From the NCBI GenBank assembly GCA_029961685.1, contig JARWKL010000004.1, forward strand, positions 20,024,348 to 20,088,347: 64,000 nt of DNA. The letters run 5' to 3'. The notes beneath the pieces are model-generated. The model had not been told where the DNA came from and searched no databases. It worked only from the letters and a program-made list of their open reading frames with translations. This DNA comes from Aristolochia californica. Its lineage: Eukaryota > Streptophyta > Magnoliopsida > Piperales > Aristolochiaceae. Shown here in pieces: positions 10,390-21,456 of the stretch. The stretch's first letter is position 1; each line of letters starts with the position of its first letter. A program made the position numbers and the translations under genes.

Positions 10390-11176
10390 CTAGAACAGTT
10401 CATAGTCTTCATAAGTAAGTGTATTCTTTGCAGTTGTTGTGGTAGACTGCTCTACTTTTGTATCACTCACTAATTCTTGGTTCACCTTATTCTCATTAGC
10501 TTTATAACATCTTTCGTGAGAGTGGCCCAATCTACCACATATAGAGCATTCCTTCAGGTGAAAGCATGGTTCTCTAGTGTGGTCATATCCCTTACAATAG
10601 GTGCATTCCTTCCCATCTATTTGGTCAAAACTTGTCCATCTACCTCTACACCTTCCAGCTCTATAAAATTTACCTCTGCCTTGGCCTTGGTCAAATGGTG
10701 TTCCCCTATGTCCAGAGTACATAGCGGATGGTATTTTAGTAGTAGAGGGAGAAGCATCTGGAATACGGAAAAATGTAGCACATACATCATCAAAAGTGGG
10801 AACTGCGGAAGAGCTAAGGTGAGTCTTAACATGCGGTTTAATGTTAGCAAGGCATATGGAAGTTATCAAGGCCTCTTCTATTTATCTTGGATAGAGATTG
10901 GCTGGGCAAGTTTCTGTTCTTAAAGAAATCCTTTAAATCGAGCCAAATATTCATGTATAGTGTCCCCTTGTTTGGTGGTAAGCATCTGTTATAAAATATC
11001 TTATGGCCTTTGTAAGTTGTCGGCACTTGAATACAACTTGGCGCATGTATCCCAAATTTTTTTATCCGTCTGTAGGTGAATGACATTATTGGAGATATGT
11101 TCTTCCATACTGTTGATAAGCCAACTAATAACCAATGTATCCTTCTTTAACCATTTGGTATAGAATATAACATCTT
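10390..11176 (-). pseudogene. B2 gag, 3' part, with two zinc knuckles
   Basis: The frame 10869-10390 contains two CCHC zinc knuckles, CTYCKGYDHTREPC and CSICGRLGHSHERC, preceded by a Gly/Arg-rich segment. Upstream frames (11086-10844, 11189-11001) contain VISWLINSMEEHISNNVIHL, matching the B1 gag core. Frameshifts separate the pieces. The 5' part of the same gag is at 13820-14008, beyond the A2 insertion. Confidence 0.8.
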
Positions 11177-11613
11177 TGTTGGAAGACAAGGTTCAAGCCC
11201 ACACGACCAAGGAAGGCCCACATATCTAAGAGTATTATAATATGGGCCAAATGACCAAACCGTAAGATGGGCCCAAGCCCATAAGAAGTAGGACCCTCAA
11301 TGATTACCATGAGCTGGCATCCTTATCACATCAGTTGGAAGATCAAGAGGGACTCAAGAAAGTATCTTTATCTAATGGTCTCGTCCTAGAAGATTTTTAG
11401 TTTGATTTAGGTTTGTCTTTGATCTATATTGAGTTATTTAATTATGCTAGGACTTATCTTTAAGTGTTAGAGTTTGGGTGTAATTGGGACAAGGGTAGTT
11501 TTATTGTAATTGGACTCTACTACCTTCCTCTATTATAAATAGAGGTTCATGTACTCTGATTACAACAAGTTAATGAAGTCAATGAAGTATTTCTCTTTTT
11601 CATAAATTCAACT
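11177..11613 (+). repeat. 5' LTR of A2
   Basis: Starts TGTTGGAAGACAAGG, contains CTATTATAAATAGAGG, and is followed at 11614 by the decayed primer site TGGTTCAGAACA (family form TGGTATCAGAGC). Confidence 0.9.
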
Positions 11614-12539
11614 TGGTTCAGAACAGGTTCTGTGAGTTGACGTTGTCAACCCACTGAGGTAATGTGATCCCTTTATCTAAACCCTAAACCCTAAGTCTAG
11701 GTTCATAGTTATATTTTTTTCAGTCCCTACACTCAAAATTTTTTTTGCATTTTCCACCTCCTTACTGAGATTTACATATGCAAAATATATATTGGCAGAA
11801 AGATATTTGAGTCTTCTTTTGAAATAAAACTATTCTTTCAAATCAGAGTTATTTACAGAGAGATATCAATATTTGAATGACCGAAGATCAGATTGAAAAA
11901 AGGTTTGAGCAACAACAACAAGCTTCTACTTCCGTGGTATTTTATGCTATCAAGAACTACATTTGGATAAATATATATAAAAAAAATATATTTAAGTCTA
12001 TTATTTTACCTATTCAACCAATTTTTTATCTGAGTTATCTACAAAGATAAATTGATATTTGAAGCAGCAAAGGTTTGATTGCAAAAGAGGTTCGAGCAGT
12101 AGCAGAAAGCTTCAACTTCTAAGGTATTTTTTTATATCAAGAAAGAGACTTTATTGGAGAATTATATATCAAAAGAAAGATATGTAAGTCTATTTTCTTA
12201 ACTATTCAACCAATTCTCGTCATGTGTTTTTTTAAGGAGATATTGATCTTGGAAGAGTCAATGCTTATTCTGTAAAAAAAGGAGAAACAATACTTAGTTC
12301 GGCAAGATGATAGAGACCGAAATCTATCAGATTATTTATCTGCTGATAATTATATTTTATGAAGAGAATTTATACTTGGATTAAAGGTATTTAATTATAT
12401 TTTCATAAGAAGAAAATTTCATGTCAATTTGATCTATATTTAAATAAACATTCTCATTGGAAGAATCAAAGGCTATGCTGGTATTCTGTTGTATTGAAAA
12501 ATCCAAATTTATGCCCATTGTTTTGCGTCACTTTTTAAT

Positions 12540-12740
12540 TTGATTTATCAAGAAAATATCTCACTTCTCCCTGGTTTGAGGGCTTATTTATACATCTCTA
12601 TTTTTTGGGCTTATTGCTACATCTATGATATTTTGTTCAAGCTGGGATCACTGCCATTACCTCCCAGCTTGAGGGGGAGAAGTACAAGAAGTACAAGAAA
12701 AAGGTATTTTATTCCTTATGTTGTGGATGAGTTTATGTGA
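12540..12740 (+). other. ORF1-like open frame of A2 without ATG
   Basis: Matches A1 3907-4161 over about 65 residues (SLLPGLRAYLYIS, LPLPPSLRGRSTRSTRKRYF, VDEFM) and ends at the equivalent TGA. It has no ATG. Two AGTACAAGA units against three in A1. Confidence 0.3.
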
Positions 12741-12945
12741 CAAAAATATTCAAGAAAATGGGAGCACAAAAGATGAAGCTTTTGCATCTAAGAAAAAATA
12801 TTTATATCCGATTATGATTATTTCATGGGTCCTTCTACAAGGTTTATTATTTTGGCTCATGTTATATGTGTTGGAAGATGGTCGTGTTATATTCAGTTAT
12901 AGCTATTATGTCTCTTTGGGGACATTATTATTGAAGAAGAGGTGA
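12727..12945 (+). CDS. ORF2 of A2, shortened by a stop
   Basis: ATG 12727 corresponds to ATG 4148 of A1. About 72 codons, nearly the same as A1, including the hydrophobic stretch VLLQGLLFWLMLYV and LEDGRVIF. It stops at TGA 12943-12945, where A1 has TGG, so the frame is shortened by a single transition. Another in-frame ATG exists at 12718. Function unknown. Confidence 0.33.
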   Translation: MSLCDKNIQENGSTKDEAFASKKKYLYPIMIISWVLLQGLLFWLMLYVLEDGRVIFSYSYYVSLGTLLLKKR

Positions 12946-12965
12946 CCTCATATTATCATTTATTT

Positions 12966-13200
12966 CGTCCCCGTCAAAAAAGATCAAAATTATTTTTGGT
13001 TAGGGTTCCATCACGAAGGAACTTAATCCCCATCAAAAATATCAAAATTGTTTGTGGTTGGGAGTCTATTACAGAGGAACTTCATCCTAGTCAAAAAATC
13101 AAAATTATTTGTGGTTGGAAGTCCATGATGGAGGAACTTCATGCCCGTGACAATATCAAAATTATTTGTGGTAGGAAGTCCATGATGGAGGAACTTATTA
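12966..13200 (+). repeat. 58-bp minisatellite in A2, four units
   Basis: Same unit as in A1 (CAAAAATATCAAAATTGTTTG ... GGAGGAACTT), at about 12970, 13030, 13090 and 13145. The copy number difference from A1 shows that the array is unstable. Confidence 0.8.
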
Positions 13201-13376
13201 TTGCATCTATGTTATACCCCCCTGAATTGTCTAGTTGGGTCTCAAGGAAGAAAGCACTAGCATGAGGGGGAGTGTAGGAAGATTGGATGACAGCCATTTT
13301 ATACAAAATGACCCTATACATCATTTTGTTGCAAGCTAGGAGTTCTTGATGTTCTCTCACCCCCATCTTGAGGGAG

Positions 13377-13819
13377 TGTTAGAAGATAGGGCTCAAGCCC
13401 ACATGACCAAGGAAGACCCACATATCTAAGAGTATTATAAGATGGGCCAAACAACCAAAGAAGGCTCACAAGATGGGCCCAAGCCCATAAGAAGTAGGAC
13501 CCATAATGATTACCATGAGCTGGCATACTTATCACATCAGTTGAAAGATCAAGAAGGACACAAGAAAGTATCTTTATCTAATGGTCACGTCCTAGAAGAG
13601 TTTTAGTTTGAGTTAGGTTTGTCTTTGATCTTTATTGAGTTATTTAATTATGCTTGGACTTATCTTTAAGTGTTAGAGTTTGGGTGTAATTGGGACAAGG
13701 GTAGTTTTATTTTAATTATACTCTACCACTGTCCTCTATTATAAATAGAAGTTCATGTATTCTGATTACAACAAGTTAATGAAGTCAATGAAGTATTTCT
13801 CTTTTCAATAACTTCAACA
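13377..13819 (+). repeat. 3' LTR of A2
   Basis: Preceded by the polypurine tract CATCTTGAGGGAG. It starts TGTTAGAAGATAGGG and ends TTCAACA, followed by ATCTT. Confidence 0.9.
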
Positions 13820-14008
13820 ATCTTCATCAATTTGTGGTCCATTGTTGGTGAGATGACCAAGTAGGTCCTTTTGGTGATAAGAAATCGACGAACAGATTTG
13901 GACCAGTTCATAAAATTTGATACCACCCCCCCCCCCCCCCCCCCCCCCCCATAAGGGTACAGTGGTGACTATGAGGTCATTCTTGTGACTCATATTATCT
14001 TCAACCAT
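13820..14008 (-). pseudogene. B2 gag, 5' part
   Basis: ATG on the reverse strand at 14008-14006 starts MVEDNM, matching MAEENM of B1 at 51331. It continues to GHLTNNGPQIDED, where A2 splits the gene. The frame contains a poly-glycine stretch made by the poly-C run at 13926-13950, where B1 has only GGGG. Confidence 0.8.
13926..13950 (+). repeat. Poly-C run, 25 bases
   Basis: Within B2 gag. The same place in B1 (TTATGTGGGGTATC, about 51390) has only four G on the coding strand, so the run is a local expansion of a GGGG seed. Confidence 0.9.
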
Positions 14009-14482
14009 AGTAGTAAAATCAAGTACAATAGTTTTCCAATCAAGTAACCAAAATATGACCAAGTGGAAGGCTATAACCAACTTCATTAATAGTGATGCTT
14101 AGAAAAAGCTAAGTAATTAATTTGAAAGGATAATTACTCATAAAATGTTCAACATAATCCTTCTTATCTAGGAATCTTGTTCCCATAGATTTATTAAAAA
14201 AATCCAATATGAACTGGTCTAGGTCAAAGTATTAAACAAACTGATAATCTCTTCTAATCGAAGATAATCCAAGATGCATATTTTCTCATAATTTCATAAG
14301 ATTAAAACATGCATAAGGACATCTCTAAATCACCTCTTAATACCAAAAAATATTAGCATAAAATTAATAATATAAAAAATAAATACTTATCTCATGAGCT
14401 TCAATCTTGCTTCATAAGGAGCCTTCTATGAGCAGCTTTTAATCATATCTTCATAGAGCATAATAGGGATCCTAAATTTGTA
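14009..14482 (-). other. B2 leader, no gene
   Basis: Reverse-strand leader between primer site and gag. AT-rich, similar in parts to the B1 leader (50850-51330). No open frame of note. Confidence 0.6.
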
Positions 14483-15076
14483 GCTGATACCATGTTGAAT
14501 TTAGGACCCCATGAATAATACCTCGAGCAAGGGGAGAGAGAAATAAAAATGGAAAAAGAGAAAAGCTCTCAGGTAGAGAGAGAAGAGAAGGAAAATAAGG
14601 GAGATAAGAGAGAGAGAGTACTTCACACGAGAGAGGAGAAAAAAGAAGAAACTTGCTTGATATTTCTGAGTTACAATCACCCCTATTTATAGTTGAGGAG
14701 ATGATAGAGTCCATGTACAACTAACCTTAGGACTCCTAATTACATTCCAACTAGAACTCTCTAAGATAAGCCTATTATTATAAGATTACATTATTTATTA
14801 AAAAGACTAACTCCTTATTTAAGCACGTGAATCAAGTTAGAGAGCCAGCTCCTGGTCTTATCTTGTGATTCCCATATGATCTTCCAGCTCATGAAGATAG
14901 AGGTACCAGCACGTGGTATCTTTGTGGGTCCCACTTCTAATCTTATATTCTATTTCAGCACATGTTCCTTATCTCTTAGGTCGAGCCAATTTGTATGAAG
15001 ACTCTTGTTGACATCTCTCGAGCTCGTGGTGGGTCCCACCAGCTTGTGTGCCCATGGTGAGTCACACATTATAACA
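14483..15076 (-). repeat. 5' LTR and primer site of B2
   Basis: On the reverse strand the LTR begins TGTTATAATGTG at 15076 and ends at 14493 with CCTAAATTCAACA, followed by the primer site TGGTATCAGC (14492-14483). Length about 584 bp against 608 bp for B1. It contains purine/pyrimidine-rich runs (GAGAGA on the plus strand near 14530-14640) and a CTATAAATAG-like TATA region near 14685-14700. Confidence 0.88.
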
Positions 15077-17899
15077 ATTTATTTTCGCAAAAATTGCCTT
15101 ACCTCAAAATTTTCCTGGAAAGAATTTTTAGTAAGAAATGTGTTTCTAGGAAATATGAAGCACTAATAGTCACTAGAGATGTAATTTTATTAGAAATAAT
15201 TTTCCAACATTTCTTGAAAAAAATGTACTAATAAGGCCTTGTAGTTGTTAAAAGTAATTTTTTTCATAAAAAAATGCTTTACATCAAAATTTTCCTGGTA
15301 AGAATTTTCAACTGGAATAGTGTTTCAAGGAAACATGAGGCACTAATGGACCCTGGAGACGTATTTTTACTATAAATATATTTTCAAAGTTTCTAAAAAA
15401 AGGTATTACCAAGGCCTTAATAATGTAAAAAGTTATTTGTTTCAGAAAAGATTTCCTTTCACCAAAATTTTTTATGTAGAAATGTTCAACAATAAAAGTG
15501 ATTCGTAGAAATATGAGGTTCTAATGGTCCCCTGAAATGTATTTTTACTAGAAATTTTTTTTTAGGTTTCCTGAAAAGAGGCATTAACAAGGCTCTATAG
15601 TTCTAAAATATGATTTTTTTCAGCAAAAAAATGCCTTGTTACAAAATTTTCCTCGTAAGAATTTTCAGCTTGAAAAGTGTTTCATGGAAATATGAGGCAT
15701 GGACGGTCATTGGATTTGTATTTTTAGTAGAAATATTTTTCCAACGTTTCTTAAAAAAAATACATTAACAAGGCCTTATATTTGTAGAAAACAATTTTTT
15801 CAGCAAAAATTGCTATTCCAAAAAAGGTTTTTGGTAAGAATTTTTAGGTAGAAAATTGTTTCCAGAAAACATGAGGCACTAATGGTCCTTGGAGACATAT
15901 TTCTACTATAAATACTTTTCCAATGTTTCCTCAAAAAACAATTCATAAAAAAAACCTTATGGTTATAGAAAGTAATTTGTTTTAGCAAAGTTTTCCAAGT
16001 AAGAATTTTCTGCTTGAAAAGTGTTTTCCAAGAAACATTAGGTACTAATGGTTCATGGAAACGTATTTTTACTATAAATACTTTGACAACGTTTCCTTAA
16101 AAAATGCACTAACAAGGTCATATAGTTGTAGAAAGTTATTTGTTCCAACAAAAATTTTCATGTAAGAATTTTCAACTTGAAAAATGTTTCCAAGAAACAT
16201 GATATACTACTGATCCTTAGAGACACACTTTTACTAGAAATACATTTACAATGTTTCCAAAAAAATGTACTAACAAGGCCATATAGTTTTAGAAACTAAT
16301 TTGTTTCATCAAAAATATCTTTCTCACAAAATTTCCATGGTTAGAATTTTCAAAACGAAAAAATGTTTCTTGGAAACATGCGGCAGTAATGGTCCCAAGG
16401 TCGTATTTTCACTAAATATTTTTTTCCAACGTTCTTGAAAAAATGCACTAACAAGGCCTTATAGTTGTAGAAAGTAATTTGTTTCAGCAAAAATTATTTT
16501 ACCACAATAGTTTCCTGGTAAGAATTTTCAGCTAGAAAAGTTTTTTTCCTGGAAACATGAGGCACTAATGGTCCCTCGAGACTTATTTTTACTAAAAGTA
16601 CTTTTCAAACATTTTCTTAAAAAAACATCACTAACAAGGCCTTGTGGTTGTAGAAAGTAATTTGTTTTCGCAAAATTTGCCTTACCTCAAAATTTTCCTG
16701 GTAACAATTTTCAACTAAAAAAGTGTTTCCTGGAAACATGAGGCGCTAATGGTCCCTGGAGATGTGTTTTTATTAGAAATAATTTTCAAATGTCTCTTGA
16801 ATAAAGGCACTAACAAAACCTTAGAGTTGTAAAAAGTAAATTGTTTCAACAACAATTGCCTTACAAAAAAAAAATTCCTACAAAGAATTTTCAGCTTGAA
16901 TTGTGTTTCCAGGAAACATGAGGTATTAATGGACCCTGGAGATGTATTTTTACTATAAATACATTTCCAAAGTATCCTAAAAATGGCAGTAACAACCCCT
17001 TAATGATGTAAAAAGTTATTTGTTTCACAAAAAAATGTTTTACACCAAAAATTTCCAGATAAGAATTTTCAACAAGAACAGTGATTCCTAGAAACATAAG
17101 GCACTAATGGTCCTTGGACATGTAATTTTACTAGAAATTCTTTTCCAATATTTCCTAAAAAAGTCATTAACAAGGCCATATGGTAGTAAAATGTATTTTT
17201 TTTTACAAAAATTACTTTATCACAAAATTTGCTTTGTAAGAATTTTCAACATGAAAAGTTTCATGGAAATATGAGGCATTCACGGTCCATGGAAAAATAT
17301 TTTTATTAGAAATACATTTCTAACATTTTCTAAAAAAATGCACTAACTAACCCTTATAGTTGCAAAAATTAATTTTTTTTAGAAAAAAATACTTTACCAA
17401 AAATGATTCATGGAAAGAATTTTCTATTAGAAAAATATTTCAAGAAAACATCAGGCAATAATGGTCCTTGTAGATGTTTTTTACTAGAAATACTTTTCTG
17501 ACATTTCTTGAAAAAACTAATTAACAAAACCTTACATTTATAGAAACTTATTTGTTTTAGCAAAGTTTTCATAGAAAGAATTTTCTGTCTAAAAAGTGTT
17601 TTTTAGGAAACATGAGGCACTAATGGTCCCTGGAAACGTATTTTTACAAGAAATATTTTTCCATCTTTTCCTGAAATAATACACTAACAATGTCATATAT
17701 TTGAAGAAAGTAATTTGTTTCAGCAAAAAATTAGTAGTAAGAATTTTCAACTTGAAATGTGTTTCCAGGAAACATGATGCACTAATGGTCCCTTGAGACT
17801 TATTTTTACTAGAAATACATTTCCAGTGTGTCAAAAAAAATGCACTAACAAGGCCTTATAGTGTTAGAAAGTAATTTGTTTCATAAAAAATATCCATAC
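15077..17899 (+). repeat. Satellite tract S3
   Basis: About 16 monomers in the same orientation as S1 and S2. The right end, ATATCCATAC, is cut by A3. Confidence 0.92.
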
Positions 17900-18341
17900 T
17901 GTTAAATTTATGGAAAAGAGAAAATACTTCATTGACTTCATTAACTTATTATAATCAGAGTACATGAACCTCTATTTATAATAGAGGAAGGCAGTAGAGT
18001 CCAATTACAGTAAAACTAACTTTGTCCCAATTACTCCTAAACTCTAACACTTAAAGATAAGTCCTGACATAATTAAATAACTCAATATAGATAAAAGGCA
18101 AACATAACTCAGACTAGAACTCTTCTAGGACGTGACCATAAGATAAAGAAACCTTTTGTGAGTCCTTATTGATCTACCAACTTATATGATAAGGATGCCA
18201 ACTTGTGCTAATCATGGTGGGTCCTATTTCTTATGTGCTTGGGCCCATCCTGTGAGCCTTCTGGTCGTGTGGCCAATCTTATAATATTTTTATATATGTT
18301 GGCCTTCCTTGATCATGTGGGCCTGGGCCTATCTTCCATCA
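17900..18341 (-). repeat. 3' LTR of A3
   Basis: Reverse copy of the family A LTR, bounded by TGTTAAATTTATGG on the plus strand and by the CTCCCCCTC polypurine complement on the inside. Confidence 0.88.
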
Positions 18342-18692
18342 CTCCCCCTCTAAGTTGGGGGTGAGAGAGCAACATGAACTCCCAGCTTTCTACAAATGAT
18401 GTATAGAATATTTTTGTATAAAATGGCACATCTTCCAATATGCCTTCATCTTATAACTCTCCCCCTCATGCTGTTGCGTCCTTCCATGAGGCCCTGCTGA
18501 CATAAAATAAGTGAGATTAGCAGGTAAGTCATTGCTCCATACTCCAATCCTAATGTTGGATGTAGAGCACGCTCCGTCTTCTATAGGTAGTGTGTCTATC
18601 GGCATTGCTCTGAAGTTTCTACCACTGTGTCCCTCCACAGGACAACAACTCTCAAGTGTTAGGAGTAATAAAAGCCATTATAAGGGGAGGAT

Positions 18693-18719
18693 GGGGGGGG
18701 GGGGGGGGGGGGGTGGGGG
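18693..18719 (+). repeat. Poly-G run in A3
   Basis: 21 G, one T, then six G, followed by TGGGG. It sits in the region of A3 that corresponds to the poly-C of A1 in position between minisatellite and 3' LTR (A3 is reversed). Potential G-quadruplex DNA on the plus strand. Confidence 0.88.
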
Positions 18720-20210
18720 GTGGGGTAGCGGGTTTATTTATAATAGTGTCCCAATCCGGACACCTACTATCATGGTATCCCAACCGTGATATTTTTTATA
18801 GTTAAATTTATCATGGTTTCCAATCCGGGCACCGACTCTCATGGTGTACCAACCATGATATTTTTTAGAGTCAAATAAATTATGGTATGATAAAAGGTAC
18901 TGAGGCCACCTCTTCTTCAATAATAATGTCTCATCTAAAGAGATATAGACATAATAGCAGCAACTATAATGTAACACGACCATCTTCCAACACATATAAC
19001 ACTAACCAAAATAATAAACCTTATAGAAGGACCCATGAAAAACTCATAATCTGATATAAATATTTTTTTCTTAGATGCATAAGCTTCATCTTTTGTGATC
19101 CCCCTTTCATGAATATTTTGGTCACATAAACTTATCGATAACTTATAGAATAAAATATCCCCCTCAAGTTGGGAGGTAATGGCAGTGATCCCATCTTAAA
19201 CCAAATATCATAGATGCAAAAAAAATCTGAAATAACATAGATTTAGTAATAAGCCCTTAAACCGGGGAGAAGTGAGATATTTTCTTGATATAGAAACTCA
19301 AATAATGACGCAAAACAAATGGCATAAATTCGGAATTTTCAATACAACATAATACCAACATGACCTTTGATTCTTCCAATGAAAATATATATTTAAATAT
19401 AGATTATATTGACATGAAATTTTTCATTATGAAACTAGACTTAAATACCTTTCATCCAAGTATAACTTCACTTCATAAAATATAATTATTAAATGATAAA
19501 TAATCTGATAGTTTTCGGTCTCTTTCATCTAGCAGAACTAAGAACTGTTTCCCATTGACTCTTTCAAGATCAATATCTTCTTATAAAAATTTAAGATAGA
19601 GAATTGGTTAAATAGGTAAAAAAATAGACTTACATGTATTTATTTTGATATATAATTATCCATATAAAGTCTCGTTCTTGATAGCATAAAGTACCTCGGA
19701 AGTTGAAGCTTTCTGCTGCTGCTAGAAGCTTTTTTTCAATTTGACCTTTGCTGTTTCAAATATCGATTTCTCTTTGTAGATAACTCCGCTTTAAAATTGA
19801 ATGAATATTTAAGATAATATACTTACAGATATTTCTTTTAATATATATATCTCCAAATAAAGTTTCGTTATTGATAGCATAAAATAACTTTGAAATTGAA
19901 ACTTTTTATTGCAGCTCGAACCTCTTTCGTAATCTGATCTACGATCATTAAAATATCAATTTCTCTTTGTAGATAACTCCGATCGAAAAAAATAATTTTT
20001 CCTTAGAAAGTAGACTCATATATATTTCCATCAATTTATAATTTTCAATATGAAAATCTCAGTATAGAAGTGAAAAAATCAAAGAAAACTATAGGTGTAG
20101 GGACTTAAAAAAAACCACGAACCTAGACTTAGGGTTTAGGGTTTAGAGAAATGGATCTCATTATCTTTCTGGGTTGACCAAGTCAACTCATAGAACTTGT
20201 TCTGATACCA

Positions 20211-20642
20211 TGTTGAATTTATGGAAAATATAAAATACTTCATTGACTTCATTGACATATTATAATTAGAGTACATGAACATCTATTTATAATAGAGGAA
20301 GGTAGTAGAGTCCAATTACAATAAAACTATCTTGTCCCAATTACACCCAAACTCTAACACTTAAAGATAAGTCCTAGCATAATTGAATAACTCAATATAG
20401 ATAAAAGACAAACATAACTCAAAACTAGAACTCTTCTAGGATGTGACCATAAGATAAAGATGTCTTTGTGAGTCCTTCTTGATCTTCCAACTTATGTGAT
20501 AAACATGCCAGCCTGTGGTAATCATGGTCTTATATGCTTGGGCTCATCTTGTGGGCCTTCCTTGGTTGTGTGGCCCATCTTATAATACTCATAGATATGT
20601 TTTCCTTCCTTGATCATGTGGGCTTGGGCCTATCATCCAACA
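20211..20642 (-). repeat. 5' LTR of A3
   Basis: Plus-strand text begins TGTTGAATTTATGG and ends CATCCAACA. Just inside lies the primer site. Confidence 0.88.
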
Positions 20643-20681
20643 AATACCACAAAATTTCTCTGGTAAGTATTTTCTACAAGA
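20643..20681 (+). repeat. Satellite remnant S4
   Basis: About 39 bp of monomer (AATACCACAAAATTTCTCTGG...) left between A3 and the solo LTR B3. Confidence 0.75.
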
Positions 20682-21040
20682 AAAATGTGGGACCCACCAT
20701 GGTTGCACGAGCTGGTGGGACCCACCATGAGGACGTGAGAAGCCAAGAGAAGTCATCACACAATTTGAATGAGTTGGAAGATTTTAAGATCTTGTGGGAC
20801 TCACAAAGATACCATGAGCTGGTATCCTTATCACATGAGCTGGAAAATCAAGTGGGACCCACAAAGATATAGCACAACTGGCATCTTCAGCCTAGGTCAT
20901 GTCTTTATAGAAGGGTTAGAGTTAAATGTTAGACTTCTAAATTAGGTGAGTTATCTTTGGAATGTGATCTTGGACTCTATCACTCCTCTACTATGAATAG
21001 AGGAGCTTGTACTTGGAATAAAATCATCAAAGGAAGGAGT

Positions 21041-21104
<64 letters not shown>

Positions 21105-21244
21105 TAGAGTTCTCTTCTTGCATATACTCTTTCTTCTTTTTTCTTCTTCTCTCTTCTCTACCCGAGAGCTTTCTCTCTCCTTCTTTTTCTTTTTCCCTCT
21201 CTCACCTTGCTCGAGATATCAGTAATGGGGTCCTAAATTCAACA
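20682..21244 (+). repeat. Solo or truncated LTR of family B (B3)
   Basis: Matches the B1 LTR (GTGGGACCCACCATGG ... CCTAAATTCAACA) but lacks the first few bases (TGTTACA) and contains a long CT microsatellite. No B internal sequence follows. On the right it abuts an LTR piece of family D, so any target duplication is not visible. Confidence 0.8.
21045..21101 (+). repeat. (CT)n microsatellite
   Basis: About 28 uninterrupted CT units in the pyrimidine-rich end of LTR B3. B1 LTRs have only five to eight CT units at this place (about 50690 and 55960), so this is a local expansion. Confidence 0.93.
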
Positions 21245-21456
21245 AATTTATATAGGTTTGCCTCAAGGTGAGACTACGTCCAGTCTTCCGTCGCTGTAGT
21301 AATCTACTATAAAGATGAAATAGTTTACAAGAGAAATCGCACATGCTTACAGGTGTTTTTTTTCTAACCTCTTCTCGGCCGCCAATTGAGTGATAAAGCC
21401 ATAGCAACAGCGCCTAACTCAACATAGGGCATATTGATTACGCTCCAAAATTTAAC
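21245..21456 (+). repeat. Partial LTR of copia family D
   Basis: Shares GATGAAATAGTTTACAAGAG and a TTGATTA...GCTCCA...TTAACA end with 33165-33310. The TTTATATAGGTTTGCCTCAAGG...ACTACGTCC part is like plant copia LTR ends. It is followed directly by satellite. Confidence 0.65.

Larger units (their letters stand above)
11177..13819 (+). mobile_element. Family A LTR element, copy A2, nested in B2 gag
   Basis: Complete 2.64-kb element flanked by a perfect 5-bp duplication ATCTT (11172-11176 and 13820-13824). It interrupts B2 gag, so it is younger than B2, which is itself younger than the satellite tract. LTRs 11177-11613 and 13377-13819. Leader duplication, telo-box, both small open frames, the minisatellite (four units) and internal polypurine-like motif are all present as in A1. 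No retrotransposon enzymes are encoded. Confidence 0.93.
8236..15076 (-). mobile_element. Truncated reverse Ty1/copia element B2 (host of A2)
   Basis: Read on the reverse strand it runs 5' LTR (15076-14493), primer site, gag (14008-13820, then 11176-about 10390), protease, integrase and the start of reverse transcriptase. It stops within the reverse transcriptase at about 8300; RNase H, polypurine tract and 3' LTR are missing. Its proteins are close to those of B1 (50229-56105). A2 (11177-13819) is nested in gag. The left end is a fold-back of its own reverse-transcriptase DNA. About 9 bp of satellite appear to be lost at the insertion site, which points to deletion or aberrant repair. Confidence 0.87.
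17900..20642 (-). mobile_element. Family A LTR element, copy A3 (reverse)
   Basis: Complete 2.74-kb element. LTRs 17900-18341 (3' LTR) and 20211-20642 (5' LTR); primer site TGGTATCAGAAC at 20210-20199 on the reverse strand; polypurine tract just right of 18341 (reverse of CTCCCCCTCTAAG). Probable target duplication CATAC/AATAC. Telo-box, leader duplication, internal polypurine-like motif (about 19158-19175) and remnants of ORF2 (LLLKKRWP near 18920) are present. The 58-bp array is reduced to traces near 18745-18900. Confidence 0.9.

Noticed and set aside
10477..10923. Forward frame of 148 residues opposite B2 gag
   Set aside because: Antisense shadow of the gag frame with zinc knuckles, which has clear homology on the other strand.
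18511..18789. Open frame with a polyglycine tail over the G run
   Set aside because: Lies in the interior of reversed element A3; the glycine tail is simply the translated G run.
20120..20141. Interstitial telomere sequence (two TTTAGGG units), also at 24109 and 11682
   Set aside because: Only two units, at the same place in each family A leader; better explained as a telo-box of the element.
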